Source: Saccharomyces mikatae IFO 1815 (lineage: Eukaryota > Ascomycota > Saccharomycetes > Saccharomycetales > Saccharomycetaceae). Taken from it: a stretch of 64,000 nt of DNA. Of this stretch, positions 29,610 through 39,569 are shown in pieces. Position 1 is the first letter of the stretch. Every line of letters starts with the position of its first letter. Below the pieces are notes generated by a model. That model was not told the DNA's origin. It searched no databases and saw only the letters and a list, made by a program, of their open reading frames with translations. The stretch covers positions 558,001 to 622,000 of the forward strand of contig NC_079257.1 of NCBI RefSeq assembly GCF_947241705.1, in the 5' to 3' direction. Position numbers and translations under genes: made by a program.

Positions 29610-30315
29610 GATGGCTCAGTCGTCTATTCACACTAAATGGTTTCAATTAGCTATCTCCTAGAGTTTTAAAGGTTACATTCAATATAAGACTACTTTTTCA
29701 TTCGAAGATGAACTTTTCCTCCCGTTAGAAATTCTGCCGCTGTACCGTCCAAGCCAAGTCAGTCCACGTCGCGCCAGCTCAGTTCACTTGGGTTATCCAC
29801 TCACCTCCGGGTGAAAAAGCTGAATGAAGATACTCAAATGACCGCGTTAAAATTGAAGGGACAATACCCCGAGGTACTAAAAAAGAAAAAAAAGAGGTAT
29901 GGATTTTACAGGTGTACGGATGTAATTATTTGGAATAAATTGGGCGGTTTATATTAAAAGAGGAGGAAAGCTATCCACAAGCACTCTCCACTGACCGCAA
30001 GGTGCCTTTAAATTATCTTAGATCAATGGAATACGTCGTATATATGCTATCTAATTTCTTCAGAGGATTGTTACACTTTTTTGTTGAGGAGTTGGTGAAA
30101 GAAGTTTCTTTTGTTTTGATTGCTTGAGTTCCCAAATATCGGCGATGGGTCGCATAACAGCACAACCGATTGATGATTGGAAACTTATATCTAAAATGTT
30201 TGCTAGTGAGATTGGTTTTTTATTTTTCAATAAAAAAACATCTACTAGGATTTATCAACATAAATAATCTAGTGAATAATCCCCTATAAAGGAAACAGGC
30301 AATCAAGCGAATTCA
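29610..30315 (-). promoter_or_regulatory. RPS6B promoter with Rap1 site
   Basis: 706 bp between RPS6B and the SMP1 stop. GGTGTACGGATGT at 29911-29923 is ACATCCGTACACC on the RPS6B strand, a close fit to the Rap1 consensus ACAYCCRTACAYY. No gene was recognised in the rest. Confidence 0.7.
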
Positions 30316-31659
30316 TCAAATGGAGGATTCTGTCGGACTTGTCGATTTCCGATCTGGACGGGTTACTGAGGAAGGAAATACCACGATAGAGGAAGATGTG
30401 CTTTTTGGAAGTTTTGGAGGTCTACCAATCGGCGGCTTAAGGAAGGAGGTCTCGCCATTTATGTATGTGCTGCCATACGGACCACTATGATTTGAGCCGT
30501 TTGTATCATTATTATTATATCTCACAATGTTCGAACAAGCAAACGGTGAAGACATGGCGCTGCTAAGAAGTCGATCGGAAGTGTGCTGTACATTCAAGTT
30601 CGGGGATGCTGTTCTTGAATAAACTACTGGTGACTGTTGGCAGATATCATTTGTAGCCCTCGAGATGTTTAACTTCAAAGATGGCCTCTCTGTAAGTTTT
30701 GGTCTATTTCTGTTTACCTCGTTCAAATGGTAAACTGTTGTCTGTGTTGGAGCTCCTTCATCTGAAACATTTGAAATTGAAACTTGTGGGTGTATATTTT
30801 GTCTTTTTTCAAATTTCATAGTACCACTTATACCATTGAATGATCCCGCCATTGGGTTTGTATTAGCCGGAATAATTTGTACAAACTGTGATTGAATCGG
30901 TGGAATATGGCTCACCAAATTCACAGGTAATGGAGGCCTTGGTAAGTGTTCATAAGGTGACGGGAAAAAGTTATCATAACTACGTTGTTTAGTTCCAAGA
31001 AGAAGCGAATGTGAATTCAAGGCAATTCTCTTATTCATATCGTCCGGATGAACTGCATCGTTTACATGAACTTGTTGACCGTTAGTTTCTTTATAATGAC
31101 CAGCATGAAAACCCTCGCCTGAGTTTAAACCGTCTTGCAAAATCGGATGATCGGCATTTTTTTTTGTAAATTCAAAGTTATTAGATCCAATTTGAGATGT
31201 GTTTCCCTGATAATGCACCAACGGAGTACGTATACGGGCGCCTTCGTTCTCGTTTGACATCAACGAAGCGCCCAAATAACCATTGCTCTGTACATTGGAA
31301 CTTGCACAACCTTCAGAATGGGAATCCGGTTTTAGCACGGTTCCTCTTTTTCTCCTACGTTTTCTTTCATTCAGGACAATACGTGGTTTTTTCACATAGT
31401 CGCCGTAATCGGAAGGTTCTATGATGTTATGGGGGAGCTCGCTGTTATTCTGATGAACAGTAATCAAGTTGCTCATATCAACAGAAGAGTACTCGTAAAA
31501 TGTATTATTTGATCCCAAAATAATGACTGCAATATCTACTTGACAAAGCACTGACAATTCATGAGCTTTTTTAAACAGCCCGGCTTTTCGCTTTATAAAA
31601 GTCACTGTACGATTTCTGTCATCCTTTATAGGCTCGATTTCGATTTTTCTTCTACCCAT
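30316..31659 (-). CDS. SMP1: SMP1, MADS-box (MEF2-like) transcription factor
   Basis: 447 residues (452 in S. cerevisiae as I recall). The MADS box occupies residues 1-60 ([20 protein letters not shown], then [19 protein letters not shown]), followed by a MEF2-type extension. The remainder is low-complexity Ser/Asn/Pro-rich and likely activating and regulated by phosphorylation. Smp1 is a known Hog1 target in the osmotic stress response and the paralog of Rlm1. It shares a 1.3-kb divergent region with YPC1. Confidence 0.95.
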   Translation of the reverse strand: MGRRKIEIEPIKDDRNRTVTFIKRKAGLFKKAHELSVLCQVDIAVIILGSNNTFYEYSSVDMSNLITVHQNNSELPHNIIEPSDYGDYVKKPRIVLNERKRRRKRGTVLKPDSHSEGCASSNVQSNGYLGASLMSNENEGARIRTPLVHYQGNTSQIGSNNFEFTKKNADHPILQDGLNSGEGFHAGHYKETNGQQVHVNDAVHPDDMNKRIALNSHSLLLGTKQRSYDNFFPSPYEHLPRPPLPVNLVSHIPPIQSQFVQIIPANTNPMAGSFNGISGTMKFEKRQNIHPQVSISNVSDEGAPTQTTVYHLNEVNRNRPKLTERPSLKLNISRATNDICQQSPVVYSRTASPNLNVQHTSDRLLSSAMSSPFACSNIVRYNNNDTNGSNHSGPYGSTYINGETSFLKPPIGRPPKLPKSTSSSIVVFPSSVTRPDRKSTSPTESSI

Positions 31660-31693
31660 TTAGCAGAAAGATTTTGAAAATACCTGTTTTTGC

Positions 31694-31882
31694 TTATCTG
31701 CTATTTAATTCTTTCTTTTCTGACGAAATAGGTCGCTCGAAAACTAGCTTATCTCTCAAATTTCGATTCGTTTTTTCCACTGCCGAATGTGTGATAAGTG
31801 AATATGCAAATGAATGATGCAGTGTTTTATAGCTTGGCTGAATAAGTTTTTTGAGCAGGAAATGTGGATATAAAAAGTTCAT
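31694..31882 (-). CDS. Small ORF upstream of SMP1, likely YBR182C-A counterpart
   Basis: 62 codons from an ATG (31882-31880) on the SMP1 strand, ending 35 bp before the SMP1 ATG. The frame stays open 23 codons further up without an ATG. The peptide begins MNFLYPHFLLKKL and is basic toward its C-terminus. S. cerevisiae has an annotated 64-residue ORF (YBR182C-A) at this position, so conservation is possible. It may instead be part of the SMP1 5' leader, acting as an upstream ORF. Function unknown. Confidence 0.45.
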   Translation of the reverse strand: MNFLYPHFLLKKLIQPSYKTLHHSFAYSLITHSAVEKTNRNLRDKLVFERPISSEKKELNSR

Positions 31883-32821
31883 GTTTTTAAGTTCCTCACC
31901 AACATACGAAGCCGGGTATGCATGGAGATTTAAGTTTTGCCAAGCCTCCAATTACTCCAGCGAGGATTATTTTCGCCAAAGGAACAAAGAGGCCGCACTT
32001 GCTGCTAAAAAAAGAAGGTGATAGTAATAAAAAAAATCGAAGCAACAATGTCCCAAGCCGTTTTGTAAGCCACTATCATTCTAAACGGCACAGTTACAAT
32101 GATAAACGGTTTTACGTAAGCGCCAAGAGAAGAACAATAACAATAATGTGCAGGACTTAGTAGAGGTAAAAATTATGAAAAACAGTACTTTCTCTTTGAC
32201 GGTGCAGAGCAAAGTTTTGGATCAGCATCCGAAGGCTCCAAGAATTTCGACTTATTTCTCTTACATAACAGTAAAATAACAATTCTTCGTATTCTTTACA
32301 AGAACCATCATCATAACAAAAAAAAAGTGTTATATGATAATACAAAACAGAACCTATATTATTATCTCCATCAGTTTTTATTTCGTCGTGTTGCCAATAA
32401 CTAGCTGTCTCAACGGTGTTAACACTAAACGAAAGAAGCTAGAGTACATGGCGGTACCTTCGTATGCCTTTTTCAAACGGAAGTTTCGGCCGCGGTAGTT
32501 TAATACCAAAGCTAGAGTTATTCAAGTACCACAATCTTACTCCTCTATCTCCATGCCCCTTCTTCGGTCTCCCTGGGACAAATTATCACGCAAGTTTTTT
32601 TAAAATCCGAGGCATCGGAAAATAACTATGCCGACTGAAAGAAATTTTGCCCCTGTAACTTCTTTGTTTGCTATATCCTTTCATTGCTATAGTATATTCT
32701 CGTGACATGAAATCTTAGCTTCCTGTTCTATACATGCCTAAAGGGGACTCGGATAGCACTTTATTTTTATCGCTTATAGGAAAAAAAACATGTACTTGAA
32801 TTTAAAGGTATATACATATAC

Positions 32822-32852
<31 letters not shown>

Positions 32853-32944
32853 GAAATTTAGTACATGGGTTTTATATACGGGCCGATATATGCAAAGAGT
32901 ACTCCATAAAAGAACAGAGAATTTTTTTCAGAAAAGATAAGTCG
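31883..32944. promoter_or_regulatory. SMP1/YPC1 divergent region
   Basis: About 1.06 kb. At 32478-32497 three CGG/CCG triplets cluster, as for Zn2Cys6 factors, but no named site is certain. A long TA-rich microsatellite lies at 32809-32853. No convincing gene beyond the small SMP1-proximal ORF. Confidence 0.45.
32809..32853. repeat. TATACA/(TA)n microsatellite
   Basis: About 45 bp: three TATACA-like units followed by about twelve TA repeats, roughly 90-130 bp upstream of the YPC1 ATG. Likely length-variable and nucleosome-disfavouring. Confidence 0.85.
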
Positions 32945-33898
32945 ATGGGAATATTTCGTTGGAACTATCCCGAGAGTTCTGTGCCGGGTTTTTGGGGAGA
33001 AACAACATCGACTATTGACTGGTGCGAAGAAAACTATGTGGTTTCTCCTTATATTGCAGAATGGTCGAACACTTTGACCAACAGCGTATTCATACTCACC
33101 GCGATTTATTCAATCTACTCTGCGCACAAAAATAAATTAGAGAAAAGATTTTTATTCATTGGATTTGGTTACGGTTTGGTCGGGGTGGGATCATGGTTGT
33201 TTCATATGACCTTGAAGTATAGGTTTCAATTGCTGGATGAGCTACCCATGATATATGCCATGTGCATTCCAACATGGAGTTTAGTGTGTGAGGCCAAAGA
33301 GGCGTTGTTTAATGGGGATAATCATAAGAAGGTCCCTTTGTTTGAACAGATATTTATCGGCGTCATTATTGCTCTGGTCGTCACAACGGTTAGCATACTC
33401 TATGTTATCTATAAGAATGTTGATATTCATCAAATATTGTTTGCTGTACAGATTGTAGTTGTTGCTGCTGCTGCAGGAAGCCTAACGTACAGATATGTCC
33501 ATGATCCGCTCGCTAAAAGAAATCTCAAGGCTTCTATGGCGCTTGGTGCACTATTTTTCTTATCAGGTTACTTTTCCTGGCTATTGGATATCCATTTTTG
33601 CTCATTCTGGGTACACATTAGAAGAAGCATATTGGCTTTGCCGCTGGGGGTACTGCTTGAGCTACATGGATGGTGGCATATACTGACTGGAGTGGGAATA
33701 TACTTCTATATTGTCTCTTTAGAACATTTGAGAGTCATCACGTTAGACGTTAGCACCGATTACCTGTTTATTTGGAGATGGAAAGTCTTTCCTGAATTGA
33801 TACGGAAAGGGCACAACCCCTCAACAAGATACTCCCTTGAACTATTTGGGTCATACGTAAATGATTTGGCATTTGAAGCTGAAAAGAAGAAAAAATAA
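32945..33898 (+). CDS. YPC1: YPC1, alkaline (phyto)ceramidase
   Basis: 317 residues. It hydrolyses phytoceramide and can run in reverse as an acyl-CoA-independent ceramide synthase in the ER. The alkaline ceramidase signature GETTSTIDWCEENY (about 18-31) is followed by SPYIAEWSNTLTNS. Seven hydrophobic segments are visible, with GSWLFHMTLKY, LDIHFC and HGWWHILTG carrying the conserved metal-ligand histidines and Asp. The C-terminal KKKK may act as an ER-retrieval type signal. Its WGD paralog is YDC1. Confidence 0.96.
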   Translation: MGIFRWNYPESSVPGFWGETTSTIDWCEENYVVSPYIAEWSNTLTNSVFILTAIYSIYSAHKNKLEKRFLFIGFGYGLVGVGSWLFHMTLKYRFQLLDELPMIYAMCIPTWSLVCEAKEALFNGDNHKKVPLFEQIFIGVIIALVVTTVSILYVIYKNVDIHQILFAVQIVVVAAAAGSLTYRYVHDPLAKRNLKASMALGALFFLSGYFSWLLDIHFCSFWVHIRRSILALPLGVLLELHGWWHILTGVGIYFYIVSLEHLRVITLDVSTDYLFIWRWKVFPELIRKGHNPSTRYSLELFGSYVNDLAFEAEKKKK

Positions 33899-34238
33899 TT
33901 CTTACGTAATATATTCATAATGAATAGACATATTTATATTTTATTCTATATTATTTCATGTCTAATTTAATGACCAACTATTAACAGAATGTACTTGAAA
34001 AAACGTTTTGTAGCTGTTGTTTTCAAAACAAAATGTTTGAATATGATGTATAAATGTGCCTATTAATATAATATAGATCAAACACTTTGTGTGCGCGTTA
34101 ATACTGTCGGCGGCAAAAGTATCGGAATTGATGAAAATAAACAAAAAAGATGTATTCTATTGTCACCAACACAAAGACCAAAGAAGGGTTATGTTATAAA
34201 AATTAGTTAATAACTGACTTGTCCTGTTTAGTAGTAAA
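33899..34238 (+). promoter_or_regulatory. YPC1/YBR184W intergenic with ACS match and URS1 core
   Basis: 340 bp. ATTTATATTTT at 33932-33942 is an exact ACS match. TCGGCGGC at 34107-34114, about 125 bp upstream of the next ATG, is the Ume6-bound URS1 core found at early meiotic genes. Confidence 0.5.
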
Positions 34239-35900
34239 ATGTTGAATAATATTTCTTCATCTGGAAACATAAACGTTCAATACGAGCAAAATATTAACGG
34301 AAGGTTGAAAAACGATAAAACGCCAACAAAATCGTTTAATGCCAATGTTGAATACACAATTTGCAATTACAACAGCTTTGAAAGCTATGAAGAGAGGGTA
34401 GTTCTAAACACAATGAAAACATGTTCTAATTACCAGAAAGGGGACATTCTTATTGAGATCCTTCAACCTGTTATGAACCGAACGATTAATACAAGAATAA
34501 GCAAAAGCAAAAAAAACAATCCCGAATACAAAAGTGGGGTTCTGAGTCCTGAAGACGAAGCAGAATCATTGATGAAAAAGACTAAATTTCTCAAACGGAA
34601 GAGCAACCACCATAAAGAACGGCATGATTGGTCTCGCCTCAGTACGAGCAATATCTGCAAAATTCTGGAAGATATATCAGGTAAAAAGGATAGAACAAGG
34701 GTACAGTCCAGCTTGCTTCAGGAGAAAATATATCCCCAAAAAGTTTGCAATCAAAAGATCAAGGAAAATAATCAAAATTGGTCTCAGATTCCTAATGAAG
34801 ATATATGTGCACTTATAGAAAGGATTGCTAGTAGACGCAGTAAACCCCTTAAACGGACGAATCATCCAGATTATCAAGTTAAAGAAATTACTGACGCTAT
34901 CGATGCGGCAGGAGATTGTATGCGTAAGGTAGAAGGTATGCAAACGCTGCTTGTTAAGGATGAAGGAAGCTGTGAGAACAGTAGAAGGCGCGATTTTAAT
35001 TCAAAAAGTATTATACCAAACACGATATCTCTTCCCTTCCAAAAGGACAGAAAACAGTTAAGATCTACCCTACAAAGGAAAAGAAAAAGTTTAGTCACCA
35101 TCTCTGGGACTCATCATGGAAAGTTTATTATGAGAGAACTTGACAATGAATCGATAGTTAAATTGAATTGTCCTGTCAACAGGTTTTTTAATCAGGAAAA
35201 GGTGATATTAAATCATTCGTTTCATCACGAGATAATCGTATATACATATACTGCTCTCCAATTTAAAGTTGAAAATAATATCTGGAAACTCAGGAAATCT
35301 CCTATCCAACTTCTCGAACCTGGGGTAATAAATACAACGAACATATTGCATCCCGTTTCGGTACCACAAGGTTTATACGGTGACTTCACGGTGTTTCTCT
35401 CAAAAAATCTAACTGATCCTAAAAAGTTCATTGATGGTTGCTGTTTTAGTTTACAGGAGTTGAGGTCACTGACCTGTGCTTTTGGAACATATCAGAAAAA
35501 TGAACTACATCATCGCATTGCTTACCACACAACAACGATAGAAATGGATTATTATTCGAGTACACAATACGAAAAGAAAAAGCCTCACAAGAATGCGATT
35601 TTTAGAAATAGGACGCACGCAAATAGCTGGTTGACACCAAAGAAAGTTTGTGTTCACCGCTTGGATAGCGCAGGATGTTCTCATAGGTTTCAACCTGCAG
35701 AAAAGAAGGAAAACCACAAGGATGTGAACAGTCTGCAAGGTAATGATACCCGTCAAAGAAATATTATTTCTGATTTACGGAATTTTTTCCTAAAGTTTTA
35801 CTGTAATGGCTGCTCTAAGAAAACTGATCTGTCAAAAATATTATTCTATGACGATTTCACGGAAAAATGGGTAAAAATGGGGGAATTGGTGCACCACTAA
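34239..35900 (+). CDS. YBR184W ortholog, uncharacterised protein with internal repeat
   Basis: 553 residues (I recall 523 in S. cerevisiae). No known domain is recognised. Directly visible is a tandem repeat: WSRLSTSNICKILEDISGKK at 131-150 and WSQIPNEDICALIERIASRR at 181-200, exactly 50 residues apart. The pattern is WS-x-[LI]-x(4)-IC-x-[LI]-[LI]-E-x-I. Each copy sits in Lys/Arg-rich sequence. The C-terminal half (about 300 on) has a more globular look, with several aromatic and Cys/His residues near the end (FYCNGCSKK). There is no signal peptide or membrane segment. A URS1 core in the promoter suggests meiotic expression. Confidence 0.88.
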   Translation: MLNNISSSGNINVQYEQNINGRLKNDKTPTKSFNANVEYTICNYNSFESYEERVVLNTMKTCSNYQKGDILIEILQPVMNRTINTRISKSKKNNPEYKSGVLSPEDEAESLMKKTKFLKRKSNHHKERHDWSRLSTSNICKILEDISGKKDRTRVQSSLLQEKIYPQKVCNQKIKENNQNWSQIPNEDICALIERIASRRSKPLKRTNHPDYQVKEITDAIDAAGDCMRKVEGMQTLLVKDEGSCENSRRRDFNSKSIIPNTISLPFQKDRKQLRSTLQRKRKSLVTISGTHHGKFIMRELDNESIVKLNCPVNRFFNQEKVILNHSFHHEIIVYTYTALQFKVENNIWKLRKSPIQLLEPGVINTTNILHPVSVPQGLYGDFTVFLSKNLTDPKKFIDGCCFSLQELRSLTCAFGTYQKNELHHRIAYHTTTIEMDYYSSTQYEKKKPHKNAIFRNRTHANSWLTPKKVCVHRLDSAGCSHRFQPAEKKENHKDVNSLQGNDTRQRNIISDLRNFFLKFYCNGCSKKTDLSKILFYDDFTEKWVKMGELVHH

Positions 35901-36080
35901 GTAGGGAACATCTTTATACTTCCCATGAAAAAAGTTCGAAACATTTAATATATACTTTAAAATGGCAACAAGTTGATGGTTTTCACCGAATATATATGTG
36001 GTATATGGAATTAGAAACTCAACAAAAGAAATGACTATTTACAGATTTGCTGGAATGTTTCCCCTGGCTTGTATCTTGCT

Positions 36081-36917
36081 TTAGTTTGGAGGCAAGCGAT
36101 ATATATCTCCATTCATCTTCATTCTACGTATGGCAGTTTTAGTATCATCTTCATAGTTCTTTGGTAATTTATCATTCGGCTTACTTTCAAATAGAGATCC
36201 CATTAGAACCATATCATTAGTTGTCGCATCACATAAGAAGGCAATATAGTCTACAACGTCACGATCTAATATCTCACTCTTCTTAGTTTGTTGATTAACT
36301 TTAATTAGTCTTTGCTTGGTGTCGAATTTGTATACTAATTGTAAGTGCTCCAAAGGCATTCCAGGAATCATAATGGGCTGTACTGAAACTAGTTTGGGAA
36401 CCGCATTGAACTTTAACAACTGCCAATCCAAAGTAGCATTACCTGGTAGTTGACGGGACCTAGCCTCTAGGGCCTCTTGAACCCATAGAGAGACCATTCC
36501 TTTAATGTCTAAGAGATTTTTATGAGCAAAAGACGTGTTTACATTAATATATGTCTCTATGGCTTTGTTTTTCCAGAGCAAAAAAGACGGTTTAATGCCT
36601 GATTGGAAACGAAACAATGCGATTTGAACGGAATTCAAACCAAACGTGTATAGTCTTCTTATTAATGCATTTGCAACGATAAAAGGGTGGGAAAACACGT
36701 TTGGAAGGTTTTTGTAAGCAGAAGGAATAAATATTTCAGCAGTGACACCCAGGTGCCGGGGGTTAAAATCTTGTTGCTTGTTTTTATCTTTCTTTTTTGC
36801 AGTTTCACTTTCTTTATTCAAAACCAATCTCGAAGTTGAAAATAATTGTTTTCTACTACATGATATCAATAAAGACCTTGCAGGAGAGAAGAGGTATGTA
36901 GATCTTAGTACATTCAT
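36081..36917 (-). CDS. MBA1: MBA1, mitoribosome receptor of the inner membrane
   Basis: 278 residues. The first about 33 residues are basic and lack acids (RSTYLFSPARSLLISCSRKQ), a mitochondrial presequence. The remainder is a Tim44-like fold (VSLWVQEALEARSRQLPG, LVYKFDTKQRLIKVN). Mba1 is a peripheral matrix-side protein that aligns the ribosome tunnel exit with Oxa1 for insertion of mitochondrially made proteins. Divergent from PCH2 by 587 bp. Confidence 0.95.
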   Translation of the reverse strand: MNVLRSTYLFSPARSLLISCSRKQLFSTSRLVLNKESETAKKKDKNKQQDFNPRHLGVTAEIFIPSAYKNLPNVFSHPFIVANALIRRLYTFGLNSVQIALFRFQSGIKPSFLLWKNKAIETYINVNTSFAHKNLLDIKGMVSLWVQEALEARSRQLPGNATLDWQLLKFNAVPKLVSVQPIMIPGMPLEHLQLVYKFDTKQRLIKVNQQTKKSEILDRDVVDYIAFLCDATTNDMVLMGSLFESKPNDKLPKNYEDDTKTAIRRMKMNGDIYRLPPN

Positions 36918-37504
36918 CTCATAAGTTTACTTAAACAGTTTAGTTGAATTGACGAGTGAAATTTCTTGCTGTACTTATTAGTTAAGAATTCTCAGTTTTT
37001 AATTTTTCATTCTGTATAATGGGGAGAAAGCCGGTAGAACAGTTTACGGACAAATAAGTGAGAAGGATTGATTGAATATTAGAATGTGTAAAGAACCATA
37101 ATATCCGCTTCAAATACGGAAAGGCCGTCCGTAACAAACAGACTTTCACTCTTGATACCTTGCTGAACAAACCTTTTGAAAACCCCCTTTTTATTTTATC
37201 AACACTTAGTCTGGTTAAGCAAATAAGTTATATACTCACTGTGGTTATAATTACAAGTAGTTCCCAAAGCCACTCTCCTCCATGATTTTATGAACTGATT
37301 TAGTACTTAATCTGTAAGGTACTTAATATGTATATTCTGTTCTTCTGCCTGGCAAAAGTATGTCCTTTTTTTCAGCACAAAAAAATTTCCTTGCTATTAA
37401 TAAAAAGGTGAGCGGCAAATCTACGAAAAGTTAGGCAATACATAGAGAACAATAATACTTCCATAACAATAATTTAACTCAAACTGAATATATACAACAA
37501 AAGG
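36918..37504. other. MBA1/PCH2 divergent intergenic region
   Basis: 587 bp. GCGGCAAAT near 37412-37421 is only an imperfect match to the middle sporulation element. No gene or convincing regulatory site otherwise. Confidence 0.4.
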
Positions 37505-39274
37505 ATGAAGTACATCGTTGATCTACAAGTACGGGGATCATCTTTGCATATTATAAGATGTATGTTCAAGGAAGAAGAGCAAAGTTCTTCTCTACAATCT
37601 GGTTTCGACCCTAAACAAGGTAGCAACGAAAAGTTGGGGGAATTCTTAAATTTATTAAAGGCAGTTGTCAAAAGAAAGCTGGAAAGCTTCCCAAAATGTC
37701 GCCTAAAGAATTCGATTATAACAGGCGAAGAGCTAATGAGAGAAGGGCAAGGAAGCATTGAGATTAGGGATCCACCAACTGAGGCACAGCAGCATTTAAT
37801 TAGAAGCTTAGCAAAAGTTTTGTTGCACCAGTTTTCAAGTATAAGCGCTACTGCAAGGACGGTTAATGAAGGACAAGATAATTTGTTTCTATCTTTGTTT
37901 GTTAAGAAAATTTCTATAGAGACAATGTCAGCATCTTATGTCCCCATTAAATTAAACTTTTATGAGAAGAAAAATTTGGACCAGCATATAGATTATATTT
38001 TGGACTCTGAAGAAATTCAGGACTTAAAGACATATCAAGAGTCAGCACCCGATGAATTTATGATATATCCTTTTTGCTGCCTGGAAGAGAATAAAGGATT
38101 GAAAAGTGGTAACATTTTGACTACAGAATTCGATAAGATTGACTTAGAATTCGATGAAGATGACAGTCTTGAAGGAGAAACTTTAAACACTTGCCTCAAT
38201 CCACATGGAAATTTTGACATCCCACTGGCTAAACAAACACTAAATCTCGTGAACATGTCTCTCCTTCCGGCTACAAGTTTGGAAGGACAATGGGAAGCGT
38301 TGTATTTTGGTGATAATATTAAAGAGAGACTTTATAGCTACGCAACCATCTCTCTCAAAATAGCAAGGTTCAAAGAAACTGGGAACTTAAATCAGCAGGA
38401 TAGTAAAACGTTGATAACAAATAACAAATTGCTCCTTGTCCATGGCCCTCCAGGAACAGGTAAAACAACCTTATGTAAAGCCCTTTGTCAAAAACTATCT
38501 GTCAGACGGGAATTCTCTGACAATTTTGGTACCATCGATACAAGTTATAAGGGAATAATGATAGAATTGTCTTGTTCACGCATTTTTTCCAAGTGGTTTG
38601 GGGAATCATCAAAAAATATATCTATAATATTCCAAGACATCGAGGAACTTTTAAAGGTTAATGAAAAGAACGGAATTTTTATATGTCTTTTGATAGATGA
38701 GGTTGAAGCAATAGCAAGCTCGAGGACTAATTTGTCAAATAGGAATGAATCAACAGATGGCATTCGTGTAGTGAATACTTTGCTTACTCAACTTGACAGA
38801 TTGAAAAAATACCATAATTTTTTGACACTAGCCACATCCAATTTGTTAGATTCTTTAGATGACGCCTTTGTTGATCGTGCGGATGGAGTATTCTATATTG
38901 GAAATCCAACGGCAGAGGGTATTCTTCAGATTCTAAGAGTTTGTATAGAAGAGATGATATCTTTGGGTATAGTTTCTTTTCATGCGGTATCATCTGGAGT
39001 CTCTTTTTTCGAGAAATATCAAATGAGTTTGCAAAAGATTGCAGTCAAGTGCTCAGTATGTTACTTTTATTCAGCGATGTCACTTTATTTTCCACCACCT
39101 TCTTTTTACTAACAGTATTTTGATTAACAGACCCTAAATATTAGCGGCAGGACAACAAGAAAATTATCTTTAATATGCCTTTCTGAGTATTTCCGGACAT
39201 TTCCTGTGGAAGCGGATGTGTTTATTGCAGCGTTAGCAATGTCAGCACGAAAACTTCGCGGTACTCATAAATGA
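37505..39274 (+). CDS. PCH2: PCH2, AAA+ ATPase of the meiotic checkpoint (spliced)
   Basis: Join of exon 1 (37505-39055, 517 codons) and exon 2 (39131-39274) gives 564 residues, the length I recall for Pch2. Exon 2 begins TLNISGRTTRKL and ends RKLRGTHK. The N-terminal non-AAA domain is followed by one AAA+ module: Walker A GPPGTGKTTLC (about 316-326), Walker B LLIDEVEA (about 397-404) and arginine-finger region near DDAFVDRADG. Pch2 remodels HORMA proteins such as Hop1 and controls pachytene checkpoint, crossover distribution and rDNA stability. Reading through the intron gives a stop after 18 extra residues. Confidence 0.94.
39056..39130 (+). other. PCH2 intron
   Basis: 75 nt. 5' GTATGT, branch TACTAAC at 39107-39113, 3' AG at 39129-39130. 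An earlier AG lies only two bases past the branch and would be too close to use. Splicing in phase 0 restores the conserved C-terminus. Confidence 0.9.
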
Positions 39275-39385
39275 GAAAGGCGATATTTCCTTGTTTCTTC
39301 TGCTCTTTTTATTATTGCCTAGAAGAGTAAGATTCTTGAGGTATGTTCGCCCCGCAGAGGTTGTTGTCGGCTCATTTTCTTGCTA

Positions 39386-39402
39386 TTTTTTTTTTTTTTT
39401 TT
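39386..39402 (+). repeat. Poly(T) tract, 17 T
   Basis: A homopolymer run about 170 bp upstream of GDT1, a typical nucleosome-excluding promoter element in yeast. Confidence 0.85.
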
Positions 39403-39569
39403 GGGAATTTTCCTTATTTTCATTTCTTTTCGATCCGTAGTCGTGGTATCATTTCCGTTTCGCTGTAATAATGTTTTTCAAGTTAGCACTAAGGAGCTTT
39501 ATTATGTAGCCTGGTCACATTAAGGGCTTTTGTCAAGTATGCTCTTACTTAGCATTGTAATGGTTTAAA

